DNA from: an uncultured Porphyromonadaceae bacterium
Lineage (GTDB): Bacteria; Bacteroidota; Bacteroidia; Bacteroidales; Muribaculaceae
Length of the DNA: 15,058 nucleotides
Assembly: GCA_900550645.1 (NCBI GenBank)
Contig: URTA01000058.1
Location: forward strand, 1 to 15,058
Reading direction: 5' to 3'
Shown piece by piece: positions 1-7,854 of this stretch. Below the pieces are notes generated by a model. That model was not told where the DNA came from and did no database searches. It saw nothing but the letters and a program-made list of their open reading frames with translations. How positions within the stretch are numbered: the stretch's first letter is position 1; each line of letters opens with the position of its first letter. The position numbers and the translations under genes were made by a program.

Positions 1-1428
1 ATCTTTATATTGAACACGGATGTAATCAATCAATTTATTCTTCAAGGTAATACGGAGATTCCAGATTTCCTCGTCGGATACATTCTGGATTCCTTCCCAA
101 CATTTGCGATTTGATTGATCCTCGAAAAGCTTCGTGCCTAATTTATCCGCATAGAATTTCTTCACCTCGGTAGCGGCCCAAGTCGGCATATGTACACCGT
201 TCGTTACATAACCAACGTGCAGTTCATCCGGGAAGTAACCTTTCCAAACCGGGGCGAACATGCGCTGAGAAACCTTACCGTGCAACCAGCTTACGCCGTT
301 AGCCTCTTGGCAAGTGTTCAAGGCGAATACGCTCATGGAGAATTTCTCGTTAGAACCTGGGTTCTCACGTCCCATGTCGATGAAATCTTGCCAGCTAATA
401 CCTAACTTGCCGGGGAACTCACCCATGTAACGTCCGAACAAACCCTCGTCAAAGTAATCGTGACCTGCCGGAACCGGAGTGTGTACCGTATAGAGGGCGG
501 AAGCACGAACTACCTCCAACGCTTGGTTGAATGAAAGGCCGTCGTTCTGGATATAGTCTACCAAACGCTGAGCGTTGATCAAAGCGGCGTGTCCCTCGTT
601 GCAGTGGAATACGTCGTGTTTGATGCCCAGCTTGCGCAGTGCGCGGATACCGCCGATGCCGAGCAGGATCTCCTGCTTCAGGCGGTTCTCCCAGTCGCCG
701 CCGTACAGCTGGTGGGTTATGCTGCGGTCAAACTCGGAGTTCATGTCGAAGTCGGTGTCGAGCAGGTACAGCTTCATGCGCCCGACGTTTACGCGCCATA
801 TATGTGCATAGACTATGCGTCCGGGGAACGGCACTTCGAGCACCATCGGCTGGCCGTCATTGCTCAGCACGGCCTCGATAGGAAGCTGGTCGAAGTTCTG
901 TGCCTCGTATGTAGCGACCTGCTGACCGTCCATGGAGAGGTCTTGCTTGAAATATCCGTAGCGGTACAGGAAACCGACGGCTGTCATGTTGACGCGGCTG
1001 TCAGACGCTTGTTTTATATAGTCGCCGGCAAGCACTCCGAGGCCACCGGAATATATTTTCAGGCAGTTGCACAGGCCGTACTCCATAGAGAAATATGCTA
1101 CCGACGGGATGTCGGAACGCATGGGCTGGCTCAGGTATTCCTGCATTGACGCATACACATCGTTGATGCGCTTCATCATTGCCGGGTCGGCGAGGATTTC
1201 CTGATAACGCTCGTAGCTGATGTTCTGCAGCAGTAGCACGGGATTTTCCCCAACCTTGCGCCAAGTGTCGTGGTCGAGGTCACGGAACAGGGACTTTCCC
1301 TCGCTGTTCCATACCCACCACAGGTTTTTCGACAGTTCCTCGAGAGCCTTGAGCTGCGGTGGAAGCTGCGCCAGCACTGTGACGTTGCGCCATGTGGGCT
1401 GGTTGGTGTTGCTTACTTGAAGTTTCAT
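1..1428 (-). CDS. glgP: Alpha-glucan (glycogen) phosphorylase, N-terminal 476 residues; 3' end outside the window
   Basis: This enzyme releases glucose 1-phosphate from glycogen by PLP-dependent phosphorolysis in the cytoplasm. The frame starts at the ATG at 1428 and stays open to base 1. Residues about 15-50 (LPPQLKALEELSKNLWWVWN) match the DUF3417 domain of the alpha-glucan phosphorylase subfamily. Family motifs follow: VAYFSMEYGL near residue 110, SGGLGVLAGDYIK near 127, and HCNEGHAALINAQRL at 275-289. The family is usually about 850 residues, so the C-terminal half with the PLP-binding lysine is missing here. The ATG lies 25 bp after the glycogen synthase stop codon, so the two genes are probably one operon. 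Codon use changes abruptly near residue 280: none of about 32 Leu codons before that point is TTG or TTA, but 10 of 15 after it are (see the breakpoint entry). Family assignment is secure; physical continuity of the gene is less so. Confidence 0.93.
   Translation of the reverse strand, partial: MKLQVSNTNQPTWRNVTVLAQLPPQLKALEELSKNLWWVWNSEGKSLFRDLDHDTWRKVGENPVLLLQNISYERYQEILADPAMMKRINDVYASMQEYLSQPMRSDIPSVAYFSMEYGLCNCLKIYSGGLGVLAGDYIKQASDSRVNMTAVGFLYRYGYFKQDLSMDGQQVATYEAQNFDQLPIEAVLSNDGQPMVLEVPFPGRIVYAHIWRVNVGRMKLYLLDTDFDMNSEFDRSITHQLYGGDWENRLKQEILLGIGGIRALRKLGIKHDVFHCNEGHAALINAQRLVDYIQNDGLSFNQALEVVRASALYTVHTPVPAGHDYFDEGLFGRYMGEFPGKLGISWQDFIDMGRENPGSNEKFSMSVFALNTCQEANGVSWLHGKVSQRMFAPVWKGYFPDELHVGYVTNGVHMPTWAATEVKKFYADKLGTKLFEDQSNRKCWEGIQNVSDEEIWNLRITLKNKLIDYIRVQYKD
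570..610. other. Compositional breakpoint inside glgP (possible chimera or recombination junction)
   Basis: Hand counts give about 48% GC for bases 1-600 and about 58% for 601-960. On the coding strand, the part left of this junction uses TTG/TTA Leu, GGT Gly and CGT Arg, as in lower-GC Bacteroidales such as Bacteroides or Parabacteroides. The part to the right uses CTG/CTC, GGC and CGC like the rest of the window. The reading frame and family alignment continue unbroken. The junction falls in the very conserved NEGHAA motif, where homologous recombination or a short-overlap misassembly would be easiest. Confidence 0.7.
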
Positions 1429-1453
1429 ATACTCTATATCTATTCGTGAAATG

Positions 1454-3145
1454 TCATTGGTTGTTGCTCGGGGCATCAGCGACGCGCTCGTCTCTGCGGC
1501 GTTTTGCGACACGGAATGCCTCATGGTAATGGATGATGAAATGCGACCAGTCTGCGGCAGAGGAAACCTGCGCCGCACGGTCTCGGTATTGCGTCAGTGC
1601 ATCGGTGTCGGTTGACGCAAGGCATGTGATGTCCGCTGCAATTGCGGCGGCTGCATCGTCATAATTTGAGTCTGTTCGGCTTATGACATGAACTCCCGAC
1701 TCGGCGAAACTGTTGCCGAAATTGGAAAGCACCCATTCGCCAAACCCCGCTTTGTCGGTCGATACGGTAGGCACGCCGAAGGCAATGCTTTCAAGCGGGG
1801 TGTAACCCCACGGCTCATAGTATGACGCGAACACTGTCATGTCGAGTGCCGGGAGGAAATCATAATATGGTATGTCAAGCACCCCGTCGTGACCATCGAG
1901 ATAGCACGGTATGTCGATTATTGCGAGGCGTGAGTCCGAGGCATTGCCAGCACAATCCTGCAGACGGCATGCGATAGCGTCACTATCCTGGTTATTGAGC
2001 AAATGCGTCATATAGTCGGGAGTCGCCGGCGCTTCTGCTTCGCCGGCAAGAATTGCCGTGAGTGAAGGGGACGGGCATTTCGCCCATGCCGGGACAAGGA
2101 TAAGAGCCAGTATGTCACGTGTGCCGTCAGCCGTATTGTTTCGAGTGCGAAGACACGCATCAATATACATGTCGATGCCCTTGTTGCGGTATTCGTTTCT
2201 GCCAGATGTGGCGACTATGAATGTGTCGTCTTCCCAAGCTTTCCCGGTCAATGCGGAGGCTATTTCCAGTATGCGCTTACGGGCATTGCGGCGGAGTGCA
2301 GCATACGTCCTTTTCGCCGGCACGAAATTCGGTTCAAACCCGTTGGGGGTCACTACCTGCGGGGCAATGTCGAGCAGCTGGCGGCACTCGCGGGCTGTCA
2401 CGTCACTCACTGTGGTGAAACAGTCGGCGGCATGGGCAGCGGCTTTCTCGAGCGAATGTTTGGACTGCATATTCAGTTCGGCAGCCATCTGGTCGCCGTT
2501 GTAGCCGGTGAAATAGTCATACAGCGGCTTGCCGTTGCCGCAGATGCTTCGTCCGATGCTTGTGGCGTGGGTGGTGAACACAGTTGCCGCCTCCGGGCAG
2601 ACAGTCTGGAGATACAGCAGTCCCATCGCCGATGTCCACTCGTTGAACAACGCAGTTATGTCGCACTGGCGACGGCCGAGATGTCGGGCAATGCCGTCAA
2701 TGACGATTGCAGATGCAACTGCGAAAGCGCAGCCCTCGCGGTAGTCGCCGTATTCGTGCAGCGAGTCCACGCCGAAGCGCGACCATATCATGCCGAATAT
2801 TTCGTCGAGATGAGGATATACGCCGTCAAATGAAACGAGGACGACGACAGGCTGTCCTGGGACATTCCACCTGCCGACACGTAGCGATATGCCGTATTGC
2901 AGGGTGACGTTTGCTGCCGCATCGGCGAGCAAGGATGGGTCGGGAAGGAACACAGGTGATTCGCGACCGTTGCGCCATACGTCAGGGCCTATGAAAACCA
3001 ACTGGTTTCCGCAGGTCGCTGCAAGTGACTTCGCCTTGGTGGAAAGCACTGTATATATTCCGCCTATTTTATTGCATACTTCCCAGCTGACTTCAAACAA
3101 CAAGCTCTCGCCGCCGGGCAAATCCATAATCTTTTTACCTTTCAT
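1454..3145 (-). CDS. Glycogen synthase, GT3 (animal/fungal-type) family
   Basis: This retaining GT-B glycosyltransferase extends alpha-1,4-glucan from a nucleotide-glucose donor, making cytoplasmic storage glycogen. Counting from the chosen ATG (563 aa), the N-terminal EVSWEVCNKIGGIYTVL (18-34) is the GT3 signature seen in yeast and animal glycogen synthases. TTHATSIGR (191-199), TTVSDVTA (244-251) and TPNGFE (266-271) follow. The C-terminal domain has YYEPWGYTPLESIAFGVP from residue 442, with the E-x7-E pair at Glu444 and Glu452. It is therefore not the GT5 GlgA found in most bacteria. The ATG at 3145 is preferred over a GTG at 3166 because it is AT-flanked and gives the usual short N-terminus; an ATG at 3127 is also possible. 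The gene sits 25 bp upstream of the phosphorylase, so synthesis and breakdown are probably co-transcribed. Donor preference (UDP- or ADP-glucose) cannot be read from sequence. Confidence 0.95.
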   Translation of the reverse strand: MKGKKIMDLPGGESLLFEVSWEVCNKIGGIYTVLSTKAKSLAATCGNQLVFIGPDVWRNGRESPVFLPDPSLLADAAANVTLQYGISLRVGRWNVPGQPVVVLVSFDGVYPHLDEIFGMIWSRFGVDSLHEYGDYREGCAFAVASAIVIDGIARHLGRRQCDITALFNEWTSAMGLLYLQTVCPEAATVFTTHATSIGRSICGNGKPLYDYFTGYNGDQMAAELNMQSKHSLEKAAAHAADCFTTVSDVTARECRQLLDIAPQVVTPNGFEPNFVPAKRTYAALRRNARKRILEIASALTGKAWEDDTFIVATSGRNEYRNKGIDMYIDACLRTRNNTADGTRDILALILVPAWAKCPSPSLTAILAGEAEAPATPDYMTHLLNNQDSDAIACRLQDCAGNASDSRLAIIDIPCYLDGHDGVLDIPYYDFLPALDMTVFASYYEPWGYTPLESIAFGVPTVSTDKAGFGEWVLSNFGNSFAESGVHVISRTDSNYDDAAAAIAADITCLASTDTDALTQYRDRAAQVSSAADWSHFIIHYHEAFRVAKRRRDERVADAPSNNQ

Positions 3146-3254
3146 ATATTTGAGTCTATCCCTCACATAAACCTGTAGAAATGAGGAAAATACAACCGCT
3201 GGCAGTGCGGCATTGCGCCGCTGGCGCCGCTCATGGCTGTCACCTAAACTGATG

Positions 3255-3285
3255 CAAAGTTAGTAAAAATCCGATTATCACCCAA
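3255..3285 (-). promoter_or_regulatory. Predicted Bacteroidetes-type promoter of the glycogen operon
   Basis: On the minus strand there is a TTG at 3285-3283, a 20-bp spacer, then TAACTTTG at 3262-3255, a full match to the -7 consensus TAnnTTTG. Transcription would start near 3249, leaving a leader of about 100 nt before the synthase ATG. Confidence 0.65.
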
Positions 3286-3348
3286 GTATGTAATTTGAAA
3301 ACAAGTTCTACAGACACAGGCTTCGGCTTCTTGCTTCCAGTCCAAGGT

Positions 3349-3391
3349 CAACAAAAGCGGCTGTGTCGTAACTGTTTACGACGCAGCCGCT
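3349..3391 (-). terminator. Intrinsic terminator of the EF-G2 gene
   Basis: Two 16-bp arms (3356-3371 and 3376-3391) pair with one G-U wobble around a 4-nt loop. On the minus strand the stem is followed by TTTTGTTG. It lies 33 bp beyond the EF-G2 stop codon and upstream of the glycogen promoter, so it separates the two transcription units. Confidence 0.85.
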
Positions 3392-3424
3392 GTGTATCAC
3401 CAGTCGTTTGAAATTGTTATTCCA

Positions 3425-5581
3425 TCAATCGTCCTGATGGGTTTCTGCATACTCTTTCAGCAGTTTCTCCTGCACGTCGCCCGGTACGAGCTCGTAGTTG
3501 GAGAACTTCATTGTGAACGAGCTGCGTCCGCCAGTGATTGAACTCAGAGAGGTCGAGTAAGAAGACATTTCCTTGAGAGGCACTTTGGCGGAGAGTTTCT
3601 CCATGCCGTTTTCAGACGACATGCCCATGATTATGGCACGGCGGCTCTGCAGGTCGCTCATCACGTCGCCCATGGTGTCGCCGGGGGTCAGCACCTCAAC
3701 GTCATATACAGGTTCGAGGATTTTCGGGTTGGCGTTGCGGAACGCCTCGGAGAATGCGTTTCGGCCGGCGAGGCGGAATGAGATTTCATTCGAGTCAACC
3801 GGGTGCATCTTGCCGTCGTATATCATCACACGTACATCGCGGGCATACGAGCCGGTCAGCGGTCCCTGCTCCATGCGATCCATGAGGCCCTTGACGATAG
3901 CGGGGATGAAGCGTGCGTCGATTGCGCCACCGACGATACAGTTGTAGACCACGAGCTTGCCGCCCCATTCCAGAGGTATCTCCTGCTTGTCGCGCACATT
4001 GAGCTTGAACTCCTGGTTTCCGAACTTGTATGTGTCGGGTTCGGGCATGCCCTCGGTATACGGCTCGATGATGAGGTGTACCTCACCGAACTGACCGGAA
4101 CCGCCGGACTGCTTCTTGTGGCGATAGTCAGCACGAGCGGCCTTGGTAATGGTCTCACGATAGGGGATGCGCGGCTCCATGTATTCTACCTGCAGCTTCT
4201 CGTTGTTTTCTATGCGCCATTTGAGAGTGCGCAGGTGGAACTCGCCCTGTCCCTTGACGATGGTCTGCTTCAGTTCTTTGGACTGCTCGACGAGCCATGT
4301 CGGGTCTTCCTCGTGCATGCGTGTCAGGATGCCGGCCAGTTTCTCCGCTTCGCTCTCATTGACAGGCTTGATGGCACGAGTGTATTTGGGAGCAGGGTAC
4401 TGTATGAAGTCGAATGCATACTCGCAGCCCTTCTCGTTCAGGGTGTTGCCTGTACGCACGTCTTTCAGCTTGACAGCCGCGCCGATGTCGCCTGCCGGCA
4501 GCTCCTCGACCGCATTGCGGAGCTGTCCGCTGACAGTGAATATCTGGGCAAGACGCTCCTTGCTGCTGCGGGTGACATTGTCCAGGTCTGCGCCTGCCTT
4601 GAGAGTGCCGCTCATCACCTTGAAATATGAGACTTCACCGATGTGGGGCTCGACCGAAGTTTTGAAGAAGAACAGCGACAAGGGGCCGTTGGCGTCGGGA
4701 GCGACCTCAACACCGTCCACAGTCTCGGGGACGGGAACGTCAGCCACGCCGGGGCATACATTGCCGAGGAACTCCATCATGCGGCGTACGCCCATGTCCT
4801 TGAGTGCGCTGACCACGAACACGGGAAGGATAGAGTGGTCCACAAGACCCTTACGTATGCCCTCGCGCATCTCGTCTTCGGTCAGGCTGCCCTGCTCGAA
4901 ATACTTGTCCATGAGGGTCTCGTCGTTCTCTGCTGCCGCCTCAACGAGCGCGTTGTGCAGTTCTGCTGCCTTTTCCTTCTGGTCTTCCGGTATTTCGCTG
5001 ATAGTGGGCACGCCGCCGTCGGGTCCCCATTCGTATTTTTTCATCAGCAGTACGTCAATCATCGAGTGGAAACCGGGACCAGACTCCAGCGGATATTGGA
5101 TGGCGACGATTTTCGGTCCGAAAATTTCGCGCATCTGCTGCATAACGTTGTCATAGTCCGCCTTTTCACCGTCTATCTGGTTAAGGGCGAAGATTACCGG
5201 CTTCTTCAGTTTGGTCGCTACACGGAATGTGTTCTGTGTGCCGACTTCTACGCCATACTCGCTGTCAATGACAATGACACCAGTGTCACATACGCCGAGT
5301 GCTGTATATGCGTTGCCCACGAAGTCATCTGCTCCCGGGCAGTCTATTACATTGAGTTTCTTGTTGCCGAACTCCACATTCAATACTGTGGAGAATACAG
5401 AGTATCCATACTCCTTTTCTACGGGGAAATAGTCAGAGACGGTGTTGCCAGCCTCTATTGTTCCTCTGCGCTTGATTTGTCCACACTCGAAGAGCATTGA
5501 CTCGGCGAGTGTGGTTTTCCCGGAGCCCTTGGACCCCAACAGTGCTATGTTCTTGATCTCGTTTGTCTTGTAAGTCTTCAT
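3425..5581 (-). CDS. fusA2: EF-G paralogue (EF-G2 type) with an altered GTPase centre
   Basis: This 718-aa protein has the five-domain layout of elongation factor G, which drives tRNA-mRNA translocation on the ribosome. The G domain is unusual. The P-loop reads GSKGSGKT (16-23) in place of the usual AHxDxGKT. The switch-I RGITI position reads YGYSV (58-62). Switch II reads DCPGADDF (80-87) where EF-G has DTPGHVDF, so the catalytic His is Ala84. The base-recognition motif is NQID (134-137) rather than NKMD. Domain IV is well kept: GGSGQFGEV at about 493-501, and later HPVDSNE. This pattern matches the Bacteroides EF-G2 which, from memory of published work, has no GTPase activity, is induced under carbon limitation by the regulator Cur and supports gut colonisation. 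That this protein behaves the same way is inference. It is probably a single-gene transcript, with its own terminator downstream and the htpG terminator upstream. A tetracycline ribosomal-protection protein is less likely given these G motifs. Confidence 0.93.
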   Translation of the reverse strand: MKTYKTNEIKNIALLGSKGSGKTTLAESMLFECGQIKRRGTIEAGNTVSDYFPVEKEYGYSVFSTVLNVEFGNKKLNVIDCPGADDFVGNAYTALGVCDTGVIVIDSEYGVEVGTQNTFRVATKLKKPVIFALNQIDGEKADYDNVMQQMREIFGPKIVAIQYPLESGPGFHSMIDVLLMKKYEWGPDGGVPTISEIPEDQKEKAAELHNALVEAAAENDETLMDKYFEQGSLTEDEMREGIRKGLVDHSILPVFVVSALKDMGVRRMMEFLGNVCPGVADVPVPETVDGVEVAPDANGPLSLFFFKTSVEPHIGEVSYFKVMSGTLKAGADLDNVTRSSKERLAQIFTVSGQLRNAVEELPAGDIGAAVKLKDVRTGNTLNEKGCEYAFDFIQYPAPKYTRAIKPVNESEAEKLAGILTRMHEEDPTWLVEQSKELKQTIVKGQGEFHLRTLKWRIENNEKLQVEYMEPRIPYRETITKAARADYRHKKQSGGSGQFGEVHLIIEPYTEGMPEPDTYKFGNQEFKLNVRDKQEIPLEWGGKLVVYNCIVGGAIDARFIPAIVKGLMDRMEQGPLTGSYARDVRVMIYDGKMHPVDSNEISFRLAGRNAFSEAFRNANPKILEPVYDVEVLTPGDTMGDVMSDLQSRRAIIMGMSSENGMEKLSAKVPLKEMSSYSTSLSSITGGRSSFTMKFSNYELVPGDVQEKLLKEYAETHQDD

Positions 5582-5624
5582 GACGTATAAGATTTTTGAT
5601 GATTATCAGTTTGTGTGGTCTCTG

Positions 5625-5656
5625 CGAAAGGATAACCCTCGCAAAAACGGTTGCAA
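5625..5656 (-). promoter_or_regulatory. Weak candidate promoter for the EF-G2 gene
   Basis: On the minus strand a TTG at 5656-5654 is followed by 19 bp and TATCCTTTCG at 5634-5625. The second element is only a loose match to TAnnTTTG. Spacing and position, about 45 bp upstream of the start codon, are plausible. No better match was seen between the gene and the htpG terminator. Confidence 0.3.
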
Positions 5657-5694
5657 TTTAGCGTTTTTCCCCGAGATAGAGCGGTTTGGAAAAC

Positions 5695-5737
5695 ATGTTA
5701 AACAACATATTTACGAAATAATAACCCTAATATGTTG
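5695..5737. promoter_or_regulatory. Cluster of dyads upstream of EF-G2, candidate operator
   Basis: ATGTT-N4-AACAT forms a perfect palindrome at 5695-5708. A further half-site, ATATGTTG (5730-5737), is an exact inverted copy of CAACATAT at 5703-5710. TATTT-N3-AAATA lies between them at 5708-5720. The cluster is 115-156 bp upstream of the EF-G2 start, in otherwise non-coding sequence. A regulator binding here is inference. Confidence 0.35.
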
Positions 5738-5758
5738 GCGCATCGATATGACATTATG

Positions 5759-5792
5759 AAAAAAGAAACCCCGACACAATGCAGTGCCGGGG
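5759..5792 (-). terminator. Intrinsic terminator of htpG
   Basis: Nine-base arms (5769-5777 and 5784-5792) pair with one G-U wobble around a 6-nt loop. On the minus strand a U-rich tail, TTTCTTTTTT, follows. The hairpin lies 28 bp after the htpG stop codon. Confidence 0.9.
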
Positions 5793-5820
5793 CTGTATGG
5801 CTGGCCAATGGTCAGGATTT

Positions 5821-7854
5821 TCAGAGCAGACTGACGCTGCGACGTATAAACGCTGTCAGTTCTTCTCCCTTGAGCAGACCGCTCTGAAGCAGTGCCAAAT
5901 CGATGATTTGGCGCAACAGAGGCTGCTTTGTAGCGTATTCTGTGATTGCCTTCTCCTCTCGCTCGCGCATTTCAGCGACAGCTTTCTCCTGATTTGTGAC
6001 ATCGGGAGCGGACTCTTTCTTCTCCTCGGCTTCCTTGCGGGCCTTCTCGATTTCAGCGTTGACTTTGGCAATCTCCTCGCGCATCGGGCCGACTTCCTCC
6101 TTCAGCGCAGCGAGAGCTTCGTCAGCTACCTTGCGCACACTTGCCTGTGCCGTGTTGACAACAAGCGAATAGCTGTCCGGCATGCTGCCGTAGAACCCGC
6201 CGCCGGGCTGCATGGCAGCCATTGCCTTCATACGGCGCATATACTCGTCCTGGGTTACTGAAGCCGGCATGCTGTCGGCCGACAACTGCTGGAGTTCGAC
6301 GATGAACCGCGCATTGTCGCTCTTGGGAAGCTGCGAGCGGAACAGGGCTGACAGTATTTCGGTGTCGTCCTGCGACAGGTCATTCTTCGGCTCGTCAGAC
6401 TTTACGATAAGACGCTCGATGATGTCGGCATCCACACGCACATAGCGTCGTTTCTCGTCCGAGTTCTCGAGCAGCCCGATTATATGGTTGTCGAGGTCGC
6501 CGTTCATGTTCAGTACATTGTACCCTTTGCCGTTGGCTGTCTGAATGTATGGATACTGTGCGGTTTTGTCTGTAGTGTACAGAGCCACAATGTTGCCGTC
6601 CTTGTCCGTCTGCTCGGTCTCGATGAGTGTCTTGTACTCGTCGAGAGTGTAATACTTGTCATCGGTATCCTTGAGCAGGAAGAATTTATTGGCGGCTTCC
6701 TTGAACTTCTCGTCCGTCAGCATGCCATATTCTATGAACACCTTGATGTCGTCCCATTTCTCCTCAAATGCCTTGCGGTCATCCTGGAACATCTTGGTCA
6801 GTTTCTCAGCCACCTTCTTTGAGATGTATGAGGAAATCTTCTTGACCTGCCGGTCTGCCTGCAGATAGCTGCGGCTTACGTTAAGCGGGATGTCGGGAGA
6901 GTCGATTACGCCTTGCATGAGTGTCATGAACTCCGGAACTACGCCCTCCACCTGGTCGGTGACGAACACCTGGTTGCAGTACAGCTGGATGCGGTTGCGC
7001 TGGATGTCGATGTTGCTCTTGATTTTCGGGAAATACAGTATGCCGGTCAGAGTGAACGGGTAGTCCACGTTGAGGTGAATCCAGAACATCGGCTCTTCAA
7101 ATCCCGGCACGAGTTCGTGATAGAACTTGACATAGTCCTCGTCTTTCAGGTCGGTCGGCTTCTTGGTCCATAGCGGCTCTGTAGCATTGATGACATGGTC
7201 GCGGTCAGTATCGACATACTTGCCGTCTTTCCACTCTTGCTCCTTGCCGCTCACTACGGGGACGGGCAGGAAGCGGCAATATTTACGCAGCAACTCGTCG
7301 ATACGCTTCTGCTCCAGGAACTCCTTGTCTTCATCATCTATATACAGGATGACATCTGTGCCGCGTTCTGCTTTTTTCGTTTCAGACATCTCGAACTCAG
7401 GAGAGCCGTCGCATACCCATTTTACAGCCGTCGCTCCCTCCTTGTATGAGAGTGAGCGGATCTCGACCTTCTTCGACACCATGAATGCCGAGTAGAAGCC
7501 AAGGCCGAAATGACCGATTATGGTATTGGCGGTGTCCTTGTACTTGTTCAGGAACTCTTCTGCGCCGGAGAATGCTATCTGGTTGATGTATTTGTCGATG
7601 TCGTCGGCATCCATGCCGATGCCGTGGTCTGAGACAGTGAGCGTGCCTTTCTCCTTGTCTGCGGTCACAGTGACACGCATCTCGCCAAGGTCGCCCTTGT
7701 ACTCGCCGCAGGCTGACAGTGTCTGCAGTTTGCGTGTCGCGTCGATAGCGTTGGAAACGAGTTCACGAAGGAATATCTCGTGGTCGCTGTAGAGAAACTT
7801 CTTGATTACTGGAAAAATATTCTCGGTTGAAACACCTATTTTACCGGTTGCCAT
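5821..7854 (-). CDS. htpG: Molecular chaperone HtpG (bacterial Hsp90)
   Basis: HtpG is the cytoplasmic, dimeric, ATP-driven Hsp90 chaperone. At 677 aa it is normal for the Bacteroidetes branch. The N-terminal GHKL ATPase domain shows FLRELVSNAIDA (28-39, with the catalytic Glu at 31 and Mg-binding Asn at 35), DHGIGM (76-81) and IGHFGLGFYSAF (113-124). The middle domain follows with DYPFTLTGILYFPK and RNRIQLYCNQVFV. A charged segment rich in Glu and Lys (EIEKARKEAEEKKE) lies in the C-terminal part before the end. There is no eukaryotic MEEVD tail, as expected. The ATG at 7854 gives the standard short N-terminus. The gene stands alone: its terminator is downstream, and the divergent GT2 gene lies 348 bp upstream. 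I could not find a CIRCE element or a full promoter match upstream. Confidence 0.98.
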   Translation of the reverse strand: MATGKIGVSTENIFPVIKKFLYSDHEIFLRELVSNAIDATRKLQTLSACGEYKGDLGEMRVTVTADKEKGTLTVSDHGIGMDADDIDKYINQIAFSGAEEFLNKYKDTANTIIGHFGLGFYSAFMVSKKVEIRSLSYKEGATAVKWVCDGSPEFEMSETKKAERGTDVILYIDDEDKEFLEQKRIDELLRKYCRFLPVPVVSGKEQEWKDGKYVDTDRDHVINATEPLWTKKPTDLKDEDYVKFYHELVPGFEEPMFWIHLNVDYPFTLTGILYFPKIKSNIDIQRNRIQLYCNQVFVTDQVEGVVPEFMTLMQGVIDSPDIPLNVSRSYLQADRQVKKISSYISKKVAEKLTKMFQDDRKAFEEKWDDIKVFIEYGMLTDEKFKEAANKFFLLKDTDDKYYTLDEYKTLIETEQTDKDGNIVALYTTDKTAQYPYIQTANGKGYNVLNMNGDLDNHIIGLLENSDEKRRYVRVDADIIERLIVKSDEPKNDLSQDDTEILSALFRSQLPKSDNARFIVELQQLSADSMPASVTQDEYMRRMKAMAAMQPGGGFYGSMPDSYSLVVNTAQASVRKVADEALAALKEEVGPMREEIAKVNAEIEKARKEAEEKKESAPDVTNQEKAVAEMREREEKAITEYATKQPLLRQIIDLALLQSGLLKGEELTAFIRRSVSLL

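Noticed and set aside
3143..3166. GTG start at 3166 for the glycogen synthase
   Set aside because: It would add MRDRLKY with no homology to GT3 N-termini; the ATG at 3145 is AT-flanked and sufficient.
3803..5500. Long open plus-strand frames opposite EF-G2 (275, 285 and 329 codons)
   Set aside because: They are antisense to a fully conserved protein, show no family motifs or low-complexity signal of their own, and follow from the GC-rich codon pattern of the real gene.
3425..5581. Tetracycline ribosomal-protection protein (Tet(Q)-like)
   Set aside because: Tet proteins keep a functional GTPase centre; the GSKGSGKT, DCPGADDF and NQID pattern fits the Bacteroides EF-G2 group instead.
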